This document shows, piece by piece, positions 15,588 through 24,727 of a stretch of DNA of 64,000 nucleotides. Source of the DNA: Sulfitobacter sp. EhC04 (GTDB taxonomy: Bacteria; Pseudomonadota; Alphaproteobacteria; Rhodobacterales; Rhodobacteraceae); the NCBI RefSeq assembly GCF_001650875.1, contig NZ_LXYI01000023.1, positions 62,001 to 126,000 on the forward strand. Reading direction: 5' to 3'. The position numbers were made by a program, and so were the translations under genes. Under the pieces are notes generated by a model. That model made no database searches. It worked only from the letters and a program-made list of their open reading frames with translations, and was not told where the DNA came from. Positions within the stretch are counted from its first letter, which is position 1; the number at the start of each line of letters is the position of its first letter.

Positions 15588-17495
15588 GTGAGCATCCCGG
15601 AAAATTTGAGAAAATACGTCGAGGCTGGCGAGGTGATTCCGCTGTTGTGCGCCCTTGCTGAGTCCAGCGGCGACAGAAGCCTGCTCGACGATAGTTTCAT
15701 GCCCCATTTAGATGCGGAACTGATCACGGTTCCGGCTCATGGGGGCCTAAGCGAAATGGCGGTCAAGGCCGCGCGTGAACGTATCGCTGTCACCCTGGAG
15801 AAGCTTCTGGAGAACGGCGATGTTGGGTCGAAGATTCCAACGCAGGAAATCATTCAATTCATGACCGCTGGTTCGCAGGAATATGCGAAACTCATGCAGG
15901 ATGAATTCGGTGACGAGGCCGATTGGCCGACCTGGCAGAAGTCGGAGATTGCCCCTGACAGAAAATTCCGGGTTGGGATTATTGGCGCGGGTCAATCCGG
16001 CCTGGCGATGGCGCGCGAATTGAAGCGTGCCGGTGTGGATTTCGTCTTGTACGATCGCAATGAAGGCGCTGGCGGCGCGTGGTGGCAGAACACCTATCCG
16101 GGTTGCCGGCTGGATACAGGCAGGCTTGCCTACAGCTATTCGTTCGCGCAGCGGAAGGATTGGAGCCATTTCTTTACCAGGCAAGAGGATCTGGTCCGCT
16201 ACTACAATGATTTCGCGTCCGACCAGGGTCTGAACGACCATATCGAGTACAATAGTCAGGTCCTGGCCGCGCAGTTCCAGCAGGATGACGCCAGCTGGTG
16301 CCTCACCATTCGCGATCTGGCGAGTGGTGCCGAGCGTAGCACGACAGTCGACGTACTGATCAGCGCGGTTGGCGTCCTTAATCAGCCAAAAATCCCAAAA
16401 ATCACGGACGATCACCGCTTCAAGGGAGAGACTGTCCACTCGGCGCAATGGCATAGCGGGATCGACGTTAAGGGCAAGCGGGTCAGCATCATCGGGACCG
16501 GGGCCAGCGCCTATCAGATTGCTCCGTCGATTGTTGACGAGGTGGCTTCATTGGCGATTTTCCAGCGCAGCGCGCCCTGGATGCTGCCAACGCCGACCTA
16601 TCACGACGAGGTCTCTTCCGAGGCACTTTGGCTGTCAGATGTGCTCCCGACCTATCACCGCTGGCAGCGTCTTTGGGAGTTCTGGCATTCGACCATCGGA
16701 AAATACGCGCTGACTCAGGCCGATCCTGACTGGCGTGAGCCGGGATCAGTTTCAGAGGCCAATCAAAGGTTCCGGGCGAGCCTTGAGGCGCATATTCGAC
16801 GCCAGTATGAGGCCGACGACCCGCTCGCGGAACGTGCCATACCGGCGTATCCCGTCGGCGCCAAAAGGATGCTGCGCGACAATGGTGTCTGGGCCCGCAC
16901 GCTGCGATCGCCGCATGTCTCGCTGGTGACAGACGGGATCGCCCGTTTTGACAAGGATGGCATCGTCACAAACAGCGATGAGCACGTCCCGAGCGACCTG
17001 ATCATCTACGCCACTGGCTTCAATGCGACGGATTTCCTTGGCACATTCGAAGTTCGGGGCCGGGATGGGCTTTTGCTGAGCGAATTCTGGGGAGACGAGC
17101 CGCGCGCCAATCTTGGTATCACGGTTCCGGGGTTCCCCAACCTGTTCTGTATCGGAGGACCGAACACGTCTCTGGTCGCGATTGGAAGCCAGACCTTCAT
17201 ACATGAGTCCGCTGTTCGCTACATCAACCAGTCGATCAGAGCATTGCTGGAGGAGGGGGCCGCCTGTGTCGAACCGACGCAAGAGGCATACCAGCAGTTC
17301 GCGCGCTGGGTCGATGAAGGCAATCGCAAGATGGCCTGGGGCGCGGCTGAAGTGAACAGCTGGTATCGCAACAGCCGTGGGGTCGTGACGGCGAGTTGGC
17401 CGTATTCCTTGCTGACATATTGGCAAATCACGCGCGACGTCGATCCCGGAGAGGTCGTCTATTCCGGCAATGTCCAGGTGGCGATGAGCACTTGA
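15588..17495 (+). CDS. Baeyer-Villiger flavin monooxygenase, 4-hydroxyacetophenone monooxygenase-like
   Basis: 635 residues from a GTG start preceded by CAGGAG at 15574-15579. An ATG at 15477 would add 37 low-complexity residues and has no ribosome site. An N-terminal extension of about 120 residues precedes the FAD-binding Rossmann motif (GIIGAGQSG, from about 131). The type I BVMO fingerprint FKGETVHSAQW is at about 278-288, and the NADPH Rossmann motif (IIGTGASA) follows near 301. The length and N-terminal extension match HAPMO (about 640 residues), which turns aryl ketones into aryl esters. The following alpha/beta hydrolase could open the ester or lactone. A cyclic ketone substrate is equally possible. 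Confidence 0.87.
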   Translation: MSIPENLRKYVEAGEVIPLLCALAESSGDRSLLDDSFMPHLDAELITVPAHGGLSEMAVKAARERIAVTLEKLLENGDVGSKIPTQEIIQFMTAGSQEYAKLMQDEFGDEADWPTWQKSEIAPDRKFRVGIIGAGQSGLAMARELKRAGVDFVLYDRNEGAGGAWWQNTYPGCRLDTGRLAYSYSFAQRKDWSHFFTRQEDLVRYYNDFASDQGLNDHIEYNSQVLAAQFQQDDASWCLTIRDLASGAERSTTVDVLISAVGVLNQPKIPKITDDHRFKGETVHSAQWHSGIDVKGKRVSIIGTGASAYQIAPSIVDEVASLAIFQRSAPWMLPTPTYHDEVSSEALWLSDVLPTYHRWQRLWEFWHSTIGKYALTQADPDWREPGSVSEANQRFRASLEAHIRRQYEADDPLAERAIPAYPVGAKRMLRDNGVWARTLRSPHVSLVTDGIARFDKDGIVTNSDEHVPSDLIIYATGFNATDFLGTFEVRGRDGLLLSEFWGDEPRANLGITVPGFPNLFCIGGPNTSLVAIGSQTFIHESAVRYINQSIRALLEEGAACVEPTQEAYQQFARWVDEGNRKMAWGAAEVNSWYRNSRGVVTASWPYSLLTYWQITRDVDPGEVVYSGNVQVAMST

Positions 17496-17580
17496 ACGCA
17501 AGCCTGTTGACCAAACTTCCCGCTCGGATCGGTCGGGTTCTTCGGGCGGTTGAACCACAGACAACAATACGGATCTTGAT

Positions 17581-18456
17581 ATGCTGAAAGAACACAACAT
17601 TAAGCTCGGACCGGTGCGCACGCGCTACTTTGAGGGTGGCAAGGCCGACGCGACGCCCGTGGTTTTGATCCATGAAGGCGGGTTCGGTGGCGATGCGCTC
17701 AACAGCTATGGCAAGCTTGTTGCGCATCTTGCGGACGACTACCGCCTGATATTGCCCGAAATGCTGGGATTCGGCGGGACAGACAAAGCTGTTTTCTTCG
17801 GCGAAAATCCTTATGAGCCCCGTCTGCGCCATTTGGCGGCCTTCTTTGACGCGATTGATCTCGGGAAGGCGCATTTCGTCGGCAACTCCTTTGGCGGCGG
17901 CATGGTGCTGCGGCTCAGCCTCCGCTCCGAGACGGCATGGCGCATGCTGTCGGCAACCAGCATTTCCGGCACTGGTGGACCGTTTCGAACGCCCGAGGGC
18001 ATTGCCGGTGCCTTCGACTATGAACCGAGTATCGAGGCGGCGCGGCAGCTCGATTCCTGGGTGCTGGGCACCAATTTCGGAGATGAGGCGCATGCCCGCG
18101 ACCGGTTCGACAGCAGCATGCGTCCGGGCCAATGGGAATCCATGGCCGCGCCACAGTTGCGCAATCCGGCTCTGACCGACAAAGACAAGGTCGCCAAGTG
18201 GGACCTGCCTGACGGCCTGTCCCTGAGCCAGACCCGCACGCTCCTGATTGCTGGCGCCAGGGATCGGATGCTTGAAAAGGGCTGGGAAGAAAAGCTCGCT
18301 GCCCATCTGAAAGACGGGACCACCGTTCGGGTCGATGCTGCGCATTCTCCAAATATCACGCACCCCGAAGCGACAGCACAGATCCTGCGTCGGTTCTTCG
18401 AGAATAACCTTCAGCCCTCGGCAGGGGTCAATTCCGTTTTTGAAGGAGTGAACTGA
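17581..18456 (+). CDS. Alpha/beta hydrolase, MhpC/meta-cleavage hydrolase-like
   Basis: 291 residues with a full triad: nucleophile Ser in VGNSFGGG (about 103), Asp in IAGARDRM (about 227) and His in DAAHSPNITHPE (about 258). The oxyanion-side loop LIHEGGFGG resembles the HGGGPG motif of C-C bond hydrolases such as MhpC/BphD, and also of lactone esterases. It is 85 bp after the monooxygenase, so the simplest role is hydrolysis of the ester or lactone that enzyme makes. Cleavage of a vinylogous diketone is an alternative. Confidence 0.82.
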   Translation: MLKEHNIKLGPVRTRYFEGGKADATPVVLIHEGGFGGDALNSYGKLVAHLADDYRLILPEMLGFGGTDKAVFFGENPYEPRLRHLAAFFDAIDLGKAHFVGNSFGGGMVLRLSLRSETAWRMLSATSISGTGGPFRTPEGIAGAFDYEPSIEAARQLDSWVLGTNFGDEAHARDRFDSSMRPGQWESMAAPQLRNPALTDKDKVAKWDLPDGLSLSQTRTLLIAGARDRMLEKGWEEKLAAHLKDGTTVRVDAAHSPNITHPEATAQILRRFFENNLQPSAGVNSVFEGVN

Positions 18457-18458
18457 AC

Positions 18459-19418
18459 ATGGCCATCCATCATGAACAATGGCGCGGATATTTTGCCGCA
18501 TCGCCCACACCCTTTGATGTGGACGGGGCTCTGGATCTTGCGCGCTTGAAATCGACGTTGGACTGGTTCGTCGCCACCAAGCCGCATGGCCTGGTCGTGA
18601 ATGGCACCACCGGCGAGTGGTTCGCCCAGACAATCGAGGAGCGAGAGCAAGTTGTAGAAGCGGCAAGGGCCGTTGTTCCGACCGACTTGCCTTTGCTGGT
18701 CGGCATTTCAAGCATTGACCCAAGAGAGTCCCTGCGTCTGGGCAAACATGCACATGCGGCCGGTGCGGATGGCGTTCTGGTGACCATCCCACCCGCCAGG
18801 CGATTGACCGAAGAGGATGTCGTCGCCTTTTTTGCGGATGTCGCCAAAAATACGCCCCTGCCTGTGCTTATCTACAACGTGCCCGGCACAGCAGGCGTGG
18901 ATATTCCAACGCGACTGCTCGAAAGGCTTCAGACGATCGAAGGCGTGGTCGGCGTCAAGGACAACACGCCCAGCAATGCAGCCCGTCTGGAGACACTTCG
19001 TACCCTGGGCAAAGAGCGGGCGTTGTTTTCAGATGTGCTGGAGCCCGAGGCGTTCGAACTCTTCGCTCAGGGGTTTGGCCGCGGACAAATTGGCAGTGGC
19101 ATGCCGCTGGGGCAGGAGTTGGCAACCGCGTTCGAACTTGTGTGGTCCGGTCAGGTTGATGCTGCTCGCGAGACGGTTCGGCGCTTCACCCAGTTCAAAT
19201 CCGACGTGATCAGTATTCTGCCGCAAGGCCAGCCTTGGCACGCCCAGATCAAGGCCCTGATGTTCGCGAGCGGCGTTGATGCAGGCGTTCCCCGTTTTCC
19301 TGTTCGGTCGATCACGAAAGACAAGGAAGCCTTCGCGAAAATCCGAAATCTGATGTCGTCGTATCTGAACCCTGCGCCTGAGGATCAGGGGCAGTCGGAC
19401 GAAAATCAAAAAGGATAA
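18459..19418 (+). CDS. Dihydrodipicolinate synthase/N-acetylneuraminate lyase family aldolase
   Basis: 319 residues, TIM barrel class I aldolase. It has the GTTGEW motif (49-54) for binding the pyruvate carboxylate, Tyr139 in YNVPG and the Schiff-base Lys167 in VVGVKDN. In a catabolic operon such proteins act as pyruvate-forming or pyruvate-using hydratase-aldolases, for example on o-hydroxybenzylidenepyruvate, rather than in lysine synthesis. The start is 2 bp after the previous stop codon. Substrate unknown. Confidence 0.85.
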   Translation: MAIHHEQWRGYFAASPTPFDVDGALDLARLKSTLDWFVATKPHGLVVNGTTGEWFAQTIEEREQVVEAARAVVPTDLPLLVGISSIDPRESLRLGKHAHAAGADGVLVTIPPARRLTEEDVVAFFADVAKNTPLPVLIYNVPGTAGVDIPTRLLERLQTIEGVVGVKDNTPSNAARLETLRTLGKERALFSDVLEPEAFELFAQGFGRGQIGSGMPLGQELATAFELVWSGQVDAARETVRRFTQFKSDVISILPQGQPWHAQIKALMFASGVDAGVPRFPVRSITKDKEAFAKIRNLMSSYLNPAPEDQGQSDENQKG

Positions 19419-20201
19419 ATGTTGATGGACGTGCATTACGAAACTGAATTTCGGTCCGACCGGCCAACCGTGATTTTCGGTTCATCTCTGGGAACCGACG
19501 GGTCGATGTGGAAGCCGCAACTTGAAGCGCTTGGCGCGACATGGAACACCGTGACATTCGATCTTCGCGGACATGGAAAGTCACCGCTCAGTGAGGTCTC
19601 GCCTTCGATTGATACCTTCGCTGATGATGTGATCTCCGTTGCCGATGCGCTGGGGGTTCGGACGTTCGCCTATTGCGGACTTTCGATCGGAGGGGTCATA
19701 GGCCAAAGCCTCGCAGCACGCTATGCAGAGCGCGTGGATGCGCTGGTTCTTGCCTCTACAGGGCTCACAATTCTAACGCCGCGTGCCCTGAATGAGCGCG
19801 CTGACCGGGTCTTGGCGGAGGGAATGGCCGGCGTTGCCGAGGCGTCCGTTTCGCGCTGGTTCAATGCCCGGTTCCGTGCAGCCCAACCAGAGGTCGTTGC
19901 AGCAAAAACAGAGCATATGAGGGGCATGAACGCCCGCGGCTATGCCGATGCTTGCCGCGCTCTAGCAGGATTCGACGGCGCGCAGATTGCCGCTGATATC
20001 AAGGCTCCCACCCTGGTGATTGCGGGGGCGGATGACGTCGCCACCCCCCCGGCAGATGGTCAAAAGCTGGCGTCGGCCATTGAAGGCGCAGTGTATCAGG
20101 AAATCCCGGACGCTTCGCACCTGTGCAACGTCGAACAGCCAGAGTTGTTCGTGGGGCTTCTGCGCGAACATATCGAAGAATACGCGCGAGGTGTCCGGTG
20201 A
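19419..20201 (+). CDS. Alpha/beta hydrolase, PcaD (3-oxoadipate enol-lactonase)-like
   Basis: 260 residues. The N-terminus FGSSLGTDGSMW matches the conserved NSLGTD loop of PcaD. The nucleophile Ser is in YCGLSIGGVIG (about 90), the acid in IAGADDVATPP and the base His in IPDASHLCNVEQP. It begins straight after the aldolase stop codon (TAAATG); a second ATG at 19425 is better spaced from AAAGGA. It may hydrolyse a lactone intermediate. The true beta-ketoadipate role is unlikely, as no pcaB, pcaC or pcaIJ genes adjoin it. Confidence 0.83.
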   Translation: MLMDVHYETEFRSDRPTVIFGSSLGTDGSMWKPQLEALGATWNTVTFDLRGHGKSPLSEVSPSIDTFADDVISVADALGVRTFAYCGLSIGGVIGQSLAARYAERVDALVLASTGLTILTPRALNERADRVLAEGMAGVAEASVSRWFNARFRAAQPEVVAAKTEHMRGMNARGYADACRALAGFDGAQIAADIKAPTLVIAGADDVATPPADGQKLASAIEGAVYQEIPDASHLCNVEQPELFVGLLREHIEEYARGVR

Positions 20202-20306
20202 ACAGATCATTCACGAGGCGGCGTAAACATCGTGTTGCACTGGTCTTTGCAGGTCAGTGCCGGGCCATTGCCCGCTGCCACCAGTCAATCATATTGGAGG
20301 ATTGTC

Positions 20307-21101
20307 GTGTCACAAGTTGATTACGAGCTGTCCGGCGGTCTGGCGATCATTTCGCTCTCGACCGATCGCACCGGCGCATTGAATCCAGACACCTATGCGG
20401 ATCTGGAGAAGGCCGTCCTGAGGTCCTCTCGTGACGGCGCGCGTGCGGTGTTGCTGCGCACGCGCGGCAAGGTTTTTGCGTCCGGCTTTGACATTTCCGT
20501 CTTCAAGGGAATGAGCACGGAGCAAGCGCAGGCGCTTTTCACTGACCTGCTGCGTGCGGTGCAGGCGCTTGAAGGGCTGACGGTTCCGGTCATCGCTGCC
20601 GTCCACGGGCAATGTATGGGCGGTGGCCTCGAACTTGCCCTTGCCTGCGATCTGATCGTCGCGCGTGAAGACACGATGTTCGGTCAAATCGAGGTGCGCG
20701 TGGGCGGCACGACGTTCATGGGTGGGGTGTACCGCCTTGCCGAAAGATGTGGATCAGCGCGCGCACTCGAAATCGCAATGACGGGTGATCTCTATACGGC
20801 TGACAAGTTCGAACAATGGAATATTGTCCAATCCGTACAGTCGGCAGACGACTTTGCGGACTACGCACTTGCCATTGCCAACAAGATTGCCAATGGCCCG
20901 ACCGCCGCGCATGTCGTCACAAAACAGCTGTCCCGCAGCGCGGGGGCAAAGCGGTTGCAGGAGCTGGATGCGCTTCTTTTGAAGATCGCGCCGGACCTTC
21001 TTGAAACACAGGACATGCAAAGCGCCGTGGACATGATCATGTCGATTGGTCCCCGCAAGTTCATGTCAGACCCATCCGTAGTTGTCTTCGATGGCAAATA
21101 G
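20307..21101 (+). CDS. Enoyl-CoA hydratase/isomerase (crotonase) family protein 1
   Basis: 264 residues from a GTG start 6 bp after GGAGG (20296-20300); the longer upstream frame lacks support. The crotonase oxyanion hole is visible in GKVFASGFDIS (54-64) and HGQCMGGGLELALACD (100-115), and the acid residue region in FGQIEVRVGGTTFMGG (125-140). Crotonases act on acyl-CoA by hydration, isomerisation or C-C cleavage of beta-diketones. The gene adjoins an acyl-CoA ligase, so its substrate is probably made by that enzyme. Confidence 0.87.
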   Translation: MSQVDYELSGGLAIISLSTDRTGALNPDTYADLEKAVLRSSRDGARAVLLRTRGKVFASGFDISVFKGMSTEQAQALFTDLLRAVQALEGLTVPVIAAVHGQCMGGGLELALACDLIVAREDTMFGQIEVRVGGTTFMGGVYRLAERCGSARALEIAMTGDLYTADKFEQWNIVQSVQSADDFADYALAIANKIANGPTAAHVVTKQLSRSAGAKRLQELDALLLKIAPDLLETQDMQSAVDMIMSIGPRKFMSDPSVVVFDGK

Positions 21102-21111
21102 GGAGAGCAGA

Positions 21112-23022
21112 ATGCGTTCGTCTGAAACCAGCATCATCCATCTATTGGAACGTCAGGCAGAACAACAGCCGAGTGCGCCTGCCATTTCAGTGTTGACCGC
21201 AGAGGGCGTCGAAACAACCAGTTGGTCCGAATATCGCAGACTAACCGAGTTGACGGCCGCCGGCTTATTGGAATTGGGCGTTGTCAGCGGTGACACGGTG
21301 GCAATTTTCGCCGGCAATTGCCTGGAACATTATGTGGCAGACCTGGCGGCGGTGCAGTGTGGCGCAGCGTCGGTATCATTGTATGCGACGCTGGCTGACG
21401 ATCAGCTTGCCCATGTGCTCAAGGACGCCAATCCATCCGTTATTGTGGTTGCCAATGAGCAGTTGCGAGAGCGGATACGCGGGGCGCTTGCCGATGGGCA
21501 GCGTCCCTGGCTTGTGAACCTCGACGCCGTTGCGGAGACATCGCCAAAAACCATCTCTGATGCCGTCGCGCCAGCTCAGCCGAATGAGCGGGGCATATCC
21601 TGGGAAAGCCTTCTTGAAACCGGGGCGCGGAAGCTGGAGTCGCACCGGTCGCGACTGTCCGATCAGGCGTCGTCTGATGTGAAAGATTGCGTCGCCACCT
21701 ATGTCTATACATCCGGTACAACCGGCGCATCAAAAGGCGTCGCACTGACACACGGCAACATCTGTTGGCAGCTCGACTCTTGGGAGCGCATGGGTTTGTT
21801 CGCCCCGAGCTATCGCGCGATCTCCTATCTGCCATTGGCGCACATCGCGGAACGTCTTTGGAGTCTGTACTTTCCGTTGAAGGCTGGCGGTCATGTCTTC
21901 TGTTGCTCCGATCCATCGCAGTTGGGCGCTTCTCTGAAGCTTCATCGCCCCAGCTTCTTTATGGGCGTTCCCAGAATCTGGGAAAAGCTGAAGGATACAA
22001 TTGACCAACGCCTCGCGTCCGAGACCTATCGCCCCCGCAGCGCAGACCTGGCCCGAGACCGCCAGACCTTGACTGAGGCCTGGACCCTTCGTCAGACCGA
22101 TGCGCCCCTGCCGTCGGACCTTCGCATGCAGGCCCTCCATGCCCGCGAAGGCGTCTTGCATGATTTGCGCGTGGAACTGGGACTCGACAAGCTTGTCTTC
22201 GGGACAAGCGGCGCGGCACCGCTGGGAGACAGTATCAAGCGGTTCTTTGGGTCAATTGGCGTTGATATCACCCAAGCCTACGGCATGACTGAGACGACGG
22301 GCATCGCCACCTGGGAAAGGGGTCCGGGAGGATCGCGTGACAGCGTTGGCACACCGCTTCCGGGCTGTGACATCAAGCTTGCCGAAGATGGCGAAATTCT
22401 CATCCGGTGCCCTGGGAACACGCCCGGCTATCGCAAGGTGTCCAACGCGCAATCCGGTCTCTATCGCGGCGACTGGTTGGCGTCCGGAGATGTTGGAACG
22501 ATTGATGATGCTGGCCGGCTGCATATCATCGACAGGAAAAAGGAAATGATCGTCAATTCCTCCGGAAAGAATATCTCTCCAGTGGCAATTGAGAGCAGAT
22601 TGTCTGACGAAGGTTTCATCGACAAGGCGGTGGCGATTGGCGACCAGCGGCCCTACATCGTAGCACTTATCACCGTAAAACAACGGGAATTGACAGATCT
22701 TGCCGCCCGGTTCGGCATTTCTGGTGAGATTGCCGAACTGGTCAACCACCCGGAAATTCTCAAAGACGCGCAACGCCTGATCAATCAATGCAACGCGGGG
22801 CTTTCACGCCCCGAGCAGGTCAAGCGGTTCACCCTGATCCCGGATGAATGGTCAAACCGCACGGGCGAAATGACCCCTACCATGAAAATTAGACGCCAGG
22901 TTGTTGAGCGCAAATACGCCAGCATCATCGACGCGATGTATGCAACGTCTCCCTCCGCAAATCCGATCCCGGCTGATCTTGCCCGACAGGTTCGAACGGG
23001 ACCGAACACGGAAGAAGTATAA
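21112..23022 (+). CDS. AMP-dependent acyl-CoA ligase, long-chain FACS-like
   Basis: 636 residues. The ATP-binding P-loop-like motif YTSGTTGASKGVALT lies at about 197-211, AYGMTETTG near 388, the GDWLASGDVG region near 460 and the hinge/C-terminal DRKKEMIVNSSGKNISP near 475. The start at 21112 follows GGGAGAG; the ORF overlaps the crotonase if extended. It activates an organic acid to its CoA thioester. The overall shape is that of long-chain or bulky acid ligases (FadD15/FAA class) rather than benzoate ligases, which favours an alicyclic or side-chain acid. Confidence 0.87.
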   Translation: MRSSETSIIHLLERQAEQQPSAPAISVLTAEGVETTSWSEYRRLTELTAAGLLELGVVSGDTVAIFAGNCLEHYVADLAAVQCGAASVSLYATLADDQLAHVLKDANPSVIVVANEQLRERIRGALADGQRPWLVNLDAVAETSPKTISDAVAPAQPNERGISWESLLETGARKLESHRSRLSDQASSDVKDCVATYVYTSGTTGASKGVALTHGNICWQLDSWERMGLFAPSYRAISYLPLAHIAERLWSLYFPLKAGGHVFCCSDPSQLGASLKLHRPSFFMGVPRIWEKLKDTIDQRLASETYRPRSADLARDRQTLTEAWTLRQTDAPLPSDLRMQALHAREGVLHDLRVELGLDKLVFGTSGAAPLGDSIKRFFGSIGVDITQAYGMTETTGIATWERGPGGSRDSVGTPLPGCDIKLAEDGEILIRCPGNTPGYRKVSNAQSGLYRGDWLASGDVGTIDDAGRLHIIDRKKEMIVNSSGKNISPVAIESRLSDEGFIDKAVAIGDQRPYIVALITVKQRELTDLAARFGISGEIAELVNHPEILKDAQRLINQCNAGLSRPEQVKRFTLIPDEWSNRTGEMTPTMKIRRQVVERKYASIIDAMYATSPSANPIPADLARQVRTGPNTEEV

Positions 23023-23024
23023 GT

Positions 23025-23807
23025 ATGACTTACAAGCATGTAACACTTGAACAGATTGGGGATGTCCTGCTGATCGGGATCGACAGACCCGAAAAGGCCA
23101 ATGCGTTCAACCTCAGGCTCTTTCACGAGCTTTCGCTGGCTTATGCGGAGTTCGATAGCATGCCGTCAGTGCGCGTCGGTGTGCTGCATGGCGTGGGCAA
23201 ATATTTTGCCGTGGGCATGGATTTGGCTGCCGTCGCGCCGCATGTGCAGGCTGGCGGATCAATTGTGGCACCCGGTGGGATCAATCCATTTCAGGTCGAT
23301 GGTCAGCGCCTCTCCAAGCCTCTGGTCGCGGCGGTTCACGGGAAGTGCCTGACCCTTGGAATTGAATTGCTACTCGCCACGGATATCGTGGTTTGTTCTG
23401 AATCCACGACGTTCGCACAGTTGGAGCCAAGTCTTGGATTGTTTCCATTCGGGGGCGTGACCCTTCGCCTTCCGCGTGCGGCCGGTTGGGGCAACGCGAT
23501 GCGGTGGCTTTTGACCTCAGAACAATTCGACGCGCAAGAAGCACATCGCATCGGACTTGTGCAGGAAGTGGTGCCCGATGGAGACCATCTGACGCGTGGG
23601 CTGGCCATAGCGCAACGCATAGCCCGCCAATCGCCCTCGGCGATCAGGGCAGTGTTGGACAACGCCCGAAGCGCGCTGCGTGACGGTGAACAAGCCGCAG
23701 AGCAGCAAATGGTTCCACTGGCGGAAAAGACCTTCAACAGCCCGGATGGGAGGAAGGGCATCAACGCCTTTATGAGCCCATGGACGCCGGAATTCGATGA
23801 TGAATGA
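23025..23807 (+). CDS. Enoyl-CoA hydratase/isomerase (crotonase) family protein 2
   Basis: 260 residues with the crotonase oxyanion motifs GKYFAVGMDLA (about 62-72) and HGKCLTLGIELLLATD (about 105-120), and LGLFPFGGVTLRL further on. It is clearly different from the crotonase at 20307, so the pathway uses two separate steps of this family. The GG usually seen in the second oxyanion loop (GGGxEL) is replaced by TLGIEL, which may alter activity. It starts 2 bp after the ligase stop codon. Confidence 0.86.
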   Translation: MTYKHVTLEQIGDVLLIGIDRPEKANAFNLRLFHELSLAYAEFDSMPSVRVGVLHGVGKYFAVGMDLAAVAPHVQAGGSIVAPGGINPFQVDGQRLSKPLVAAVHGKCLTLGIELLLATDIVVCSESTTFAQLEPSLGLFPFGGVTLRLPRAAGWGNAMRWLLTSEQFDAQEAHRIGLVQEVVPDGDHLTRGLAIAQRIARQSPSAIRAVLDNARSALRDGEQAAEQQMVPLAEKTFNSPDGRKGINAFMSPWTPEFDDE

Positions 23808-23858
23808 GCGCCACGCAAAAGATCGGGAGTTGCGTTGCTGCCGGAGCAATATCCTTTG

Positions 23859-24689
23859 ATGTCAAGGAATGTGCAATCCTTTGCCGATGTGACGGCCGTT
23901 GTTGCAGAGGGCGACCTTCGTTTTAGGGCCGACCTTGATCCCAACTGGTCGACTGCGGGTGTGCCCAGTGGCGGGTATATTCTGGCCAGTTTGGTGCGGG
24001 CTGGTCTGATCGCGAGCGACAAGCCGCATGTCGTTTCAATGACCGCCCATTTTCTCAATAAACCACAGTTCGGCCACGCCGCGATTGAGGCAGTGCCGTT
24101 GAGGCGAAGCCGTTCGACGGATCAATTGCGCCTTACAATGACGCAGCAAGATATCCCCTGTGTCGAGACTACCATAGGGCTCAGCACTCTGAACCCCAAA
24201 GGGAGCGGCGAGGGACAATTCTGGGACGGCGGGAGCGAGGTCCGTCCGAATATTGCCTATGACGCGTGCGACTTGTTCGTCTCAACACCAGAGCGCTACC
24301 CCTCGCCGATGATGGGGCAATTGGGCCTGCGTCTGGATGAGCGGTCAATGGGTTTCATGACCGGATCACCAAGCGAGCGGGGCTGTCTGGACGGATGGCT
24401 TGAACTGGCGGGCGGAGAAAACTTCGATCCGACCTCGCTTGTCTTCGCCCTCGATGCCTTGCCGCCAGCCACATTCGATATTCAACCCACTGCCTGGGTG
24501 CCGACTTTGACATTGACCGCTTATGTGCGTGCCCTGCCAGCCCCTGGGCCGGTGCAAATTCGCTATCGGGCGGGCCTCGTTCAAGGCGGGCGCGTGGACC
24601 AATATTGCACCATTTGGGACAGCGAGGGCGCAATTGTCGCGCAGGGAACTCAGTTGGCCAGTGTGAGAATGCCATCAGGAAGTCATTGA
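23859..24689 (+). CDS. Acyl-CoA thioesterase, double-hotdog (TesB/TE-family) type
   Basis: 276 residues from ATG 23859; a TTG at 23835 directly after GGGAG is an alternative start. The pattern is the two-hotdog thioesterase: NWSTAGVPSGGYILASLVRAGL in the first half with the helix facing a beta sheet (SMTAHFLNKPQFG), and a second module with PTLTLTAYVRALPAPGPVQIRYR then DQYCTIWDSEGAIVAQGTQLA. It would release a free acid from CoA. It is the last enzyme gene before TRAP set 3. Confidence 0.78.
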   Translation: MSRNVQSFADVTAVVAEGDLRFRADLDPNWSTAGVPSGGYILASLVRAGLIASDKPHVVSMTAHFLNKPQFGHAAIEAVPLRRSRSTDQLRLTMTQQDIPCVETTIGLSTLNPKGSGEGQFWDGGSEVRPNIAYDACDLFVSTPERYPSPMMGQLGLRLDERSMGFMTGSPSERGCLDGWLELAGGENFDPTSLVFALDALPPATFDIQPTAWVPTLTLTAYVRALPAPGPVQIRYRAGLVQGGRVDQYCTIWDSEGAIVAQGTQLASVRMPSGSH

Positions 24690-24727
24690 AACTACAAAAC
24701 TATGTCCAATCAAACGAGGAGGAAAAT

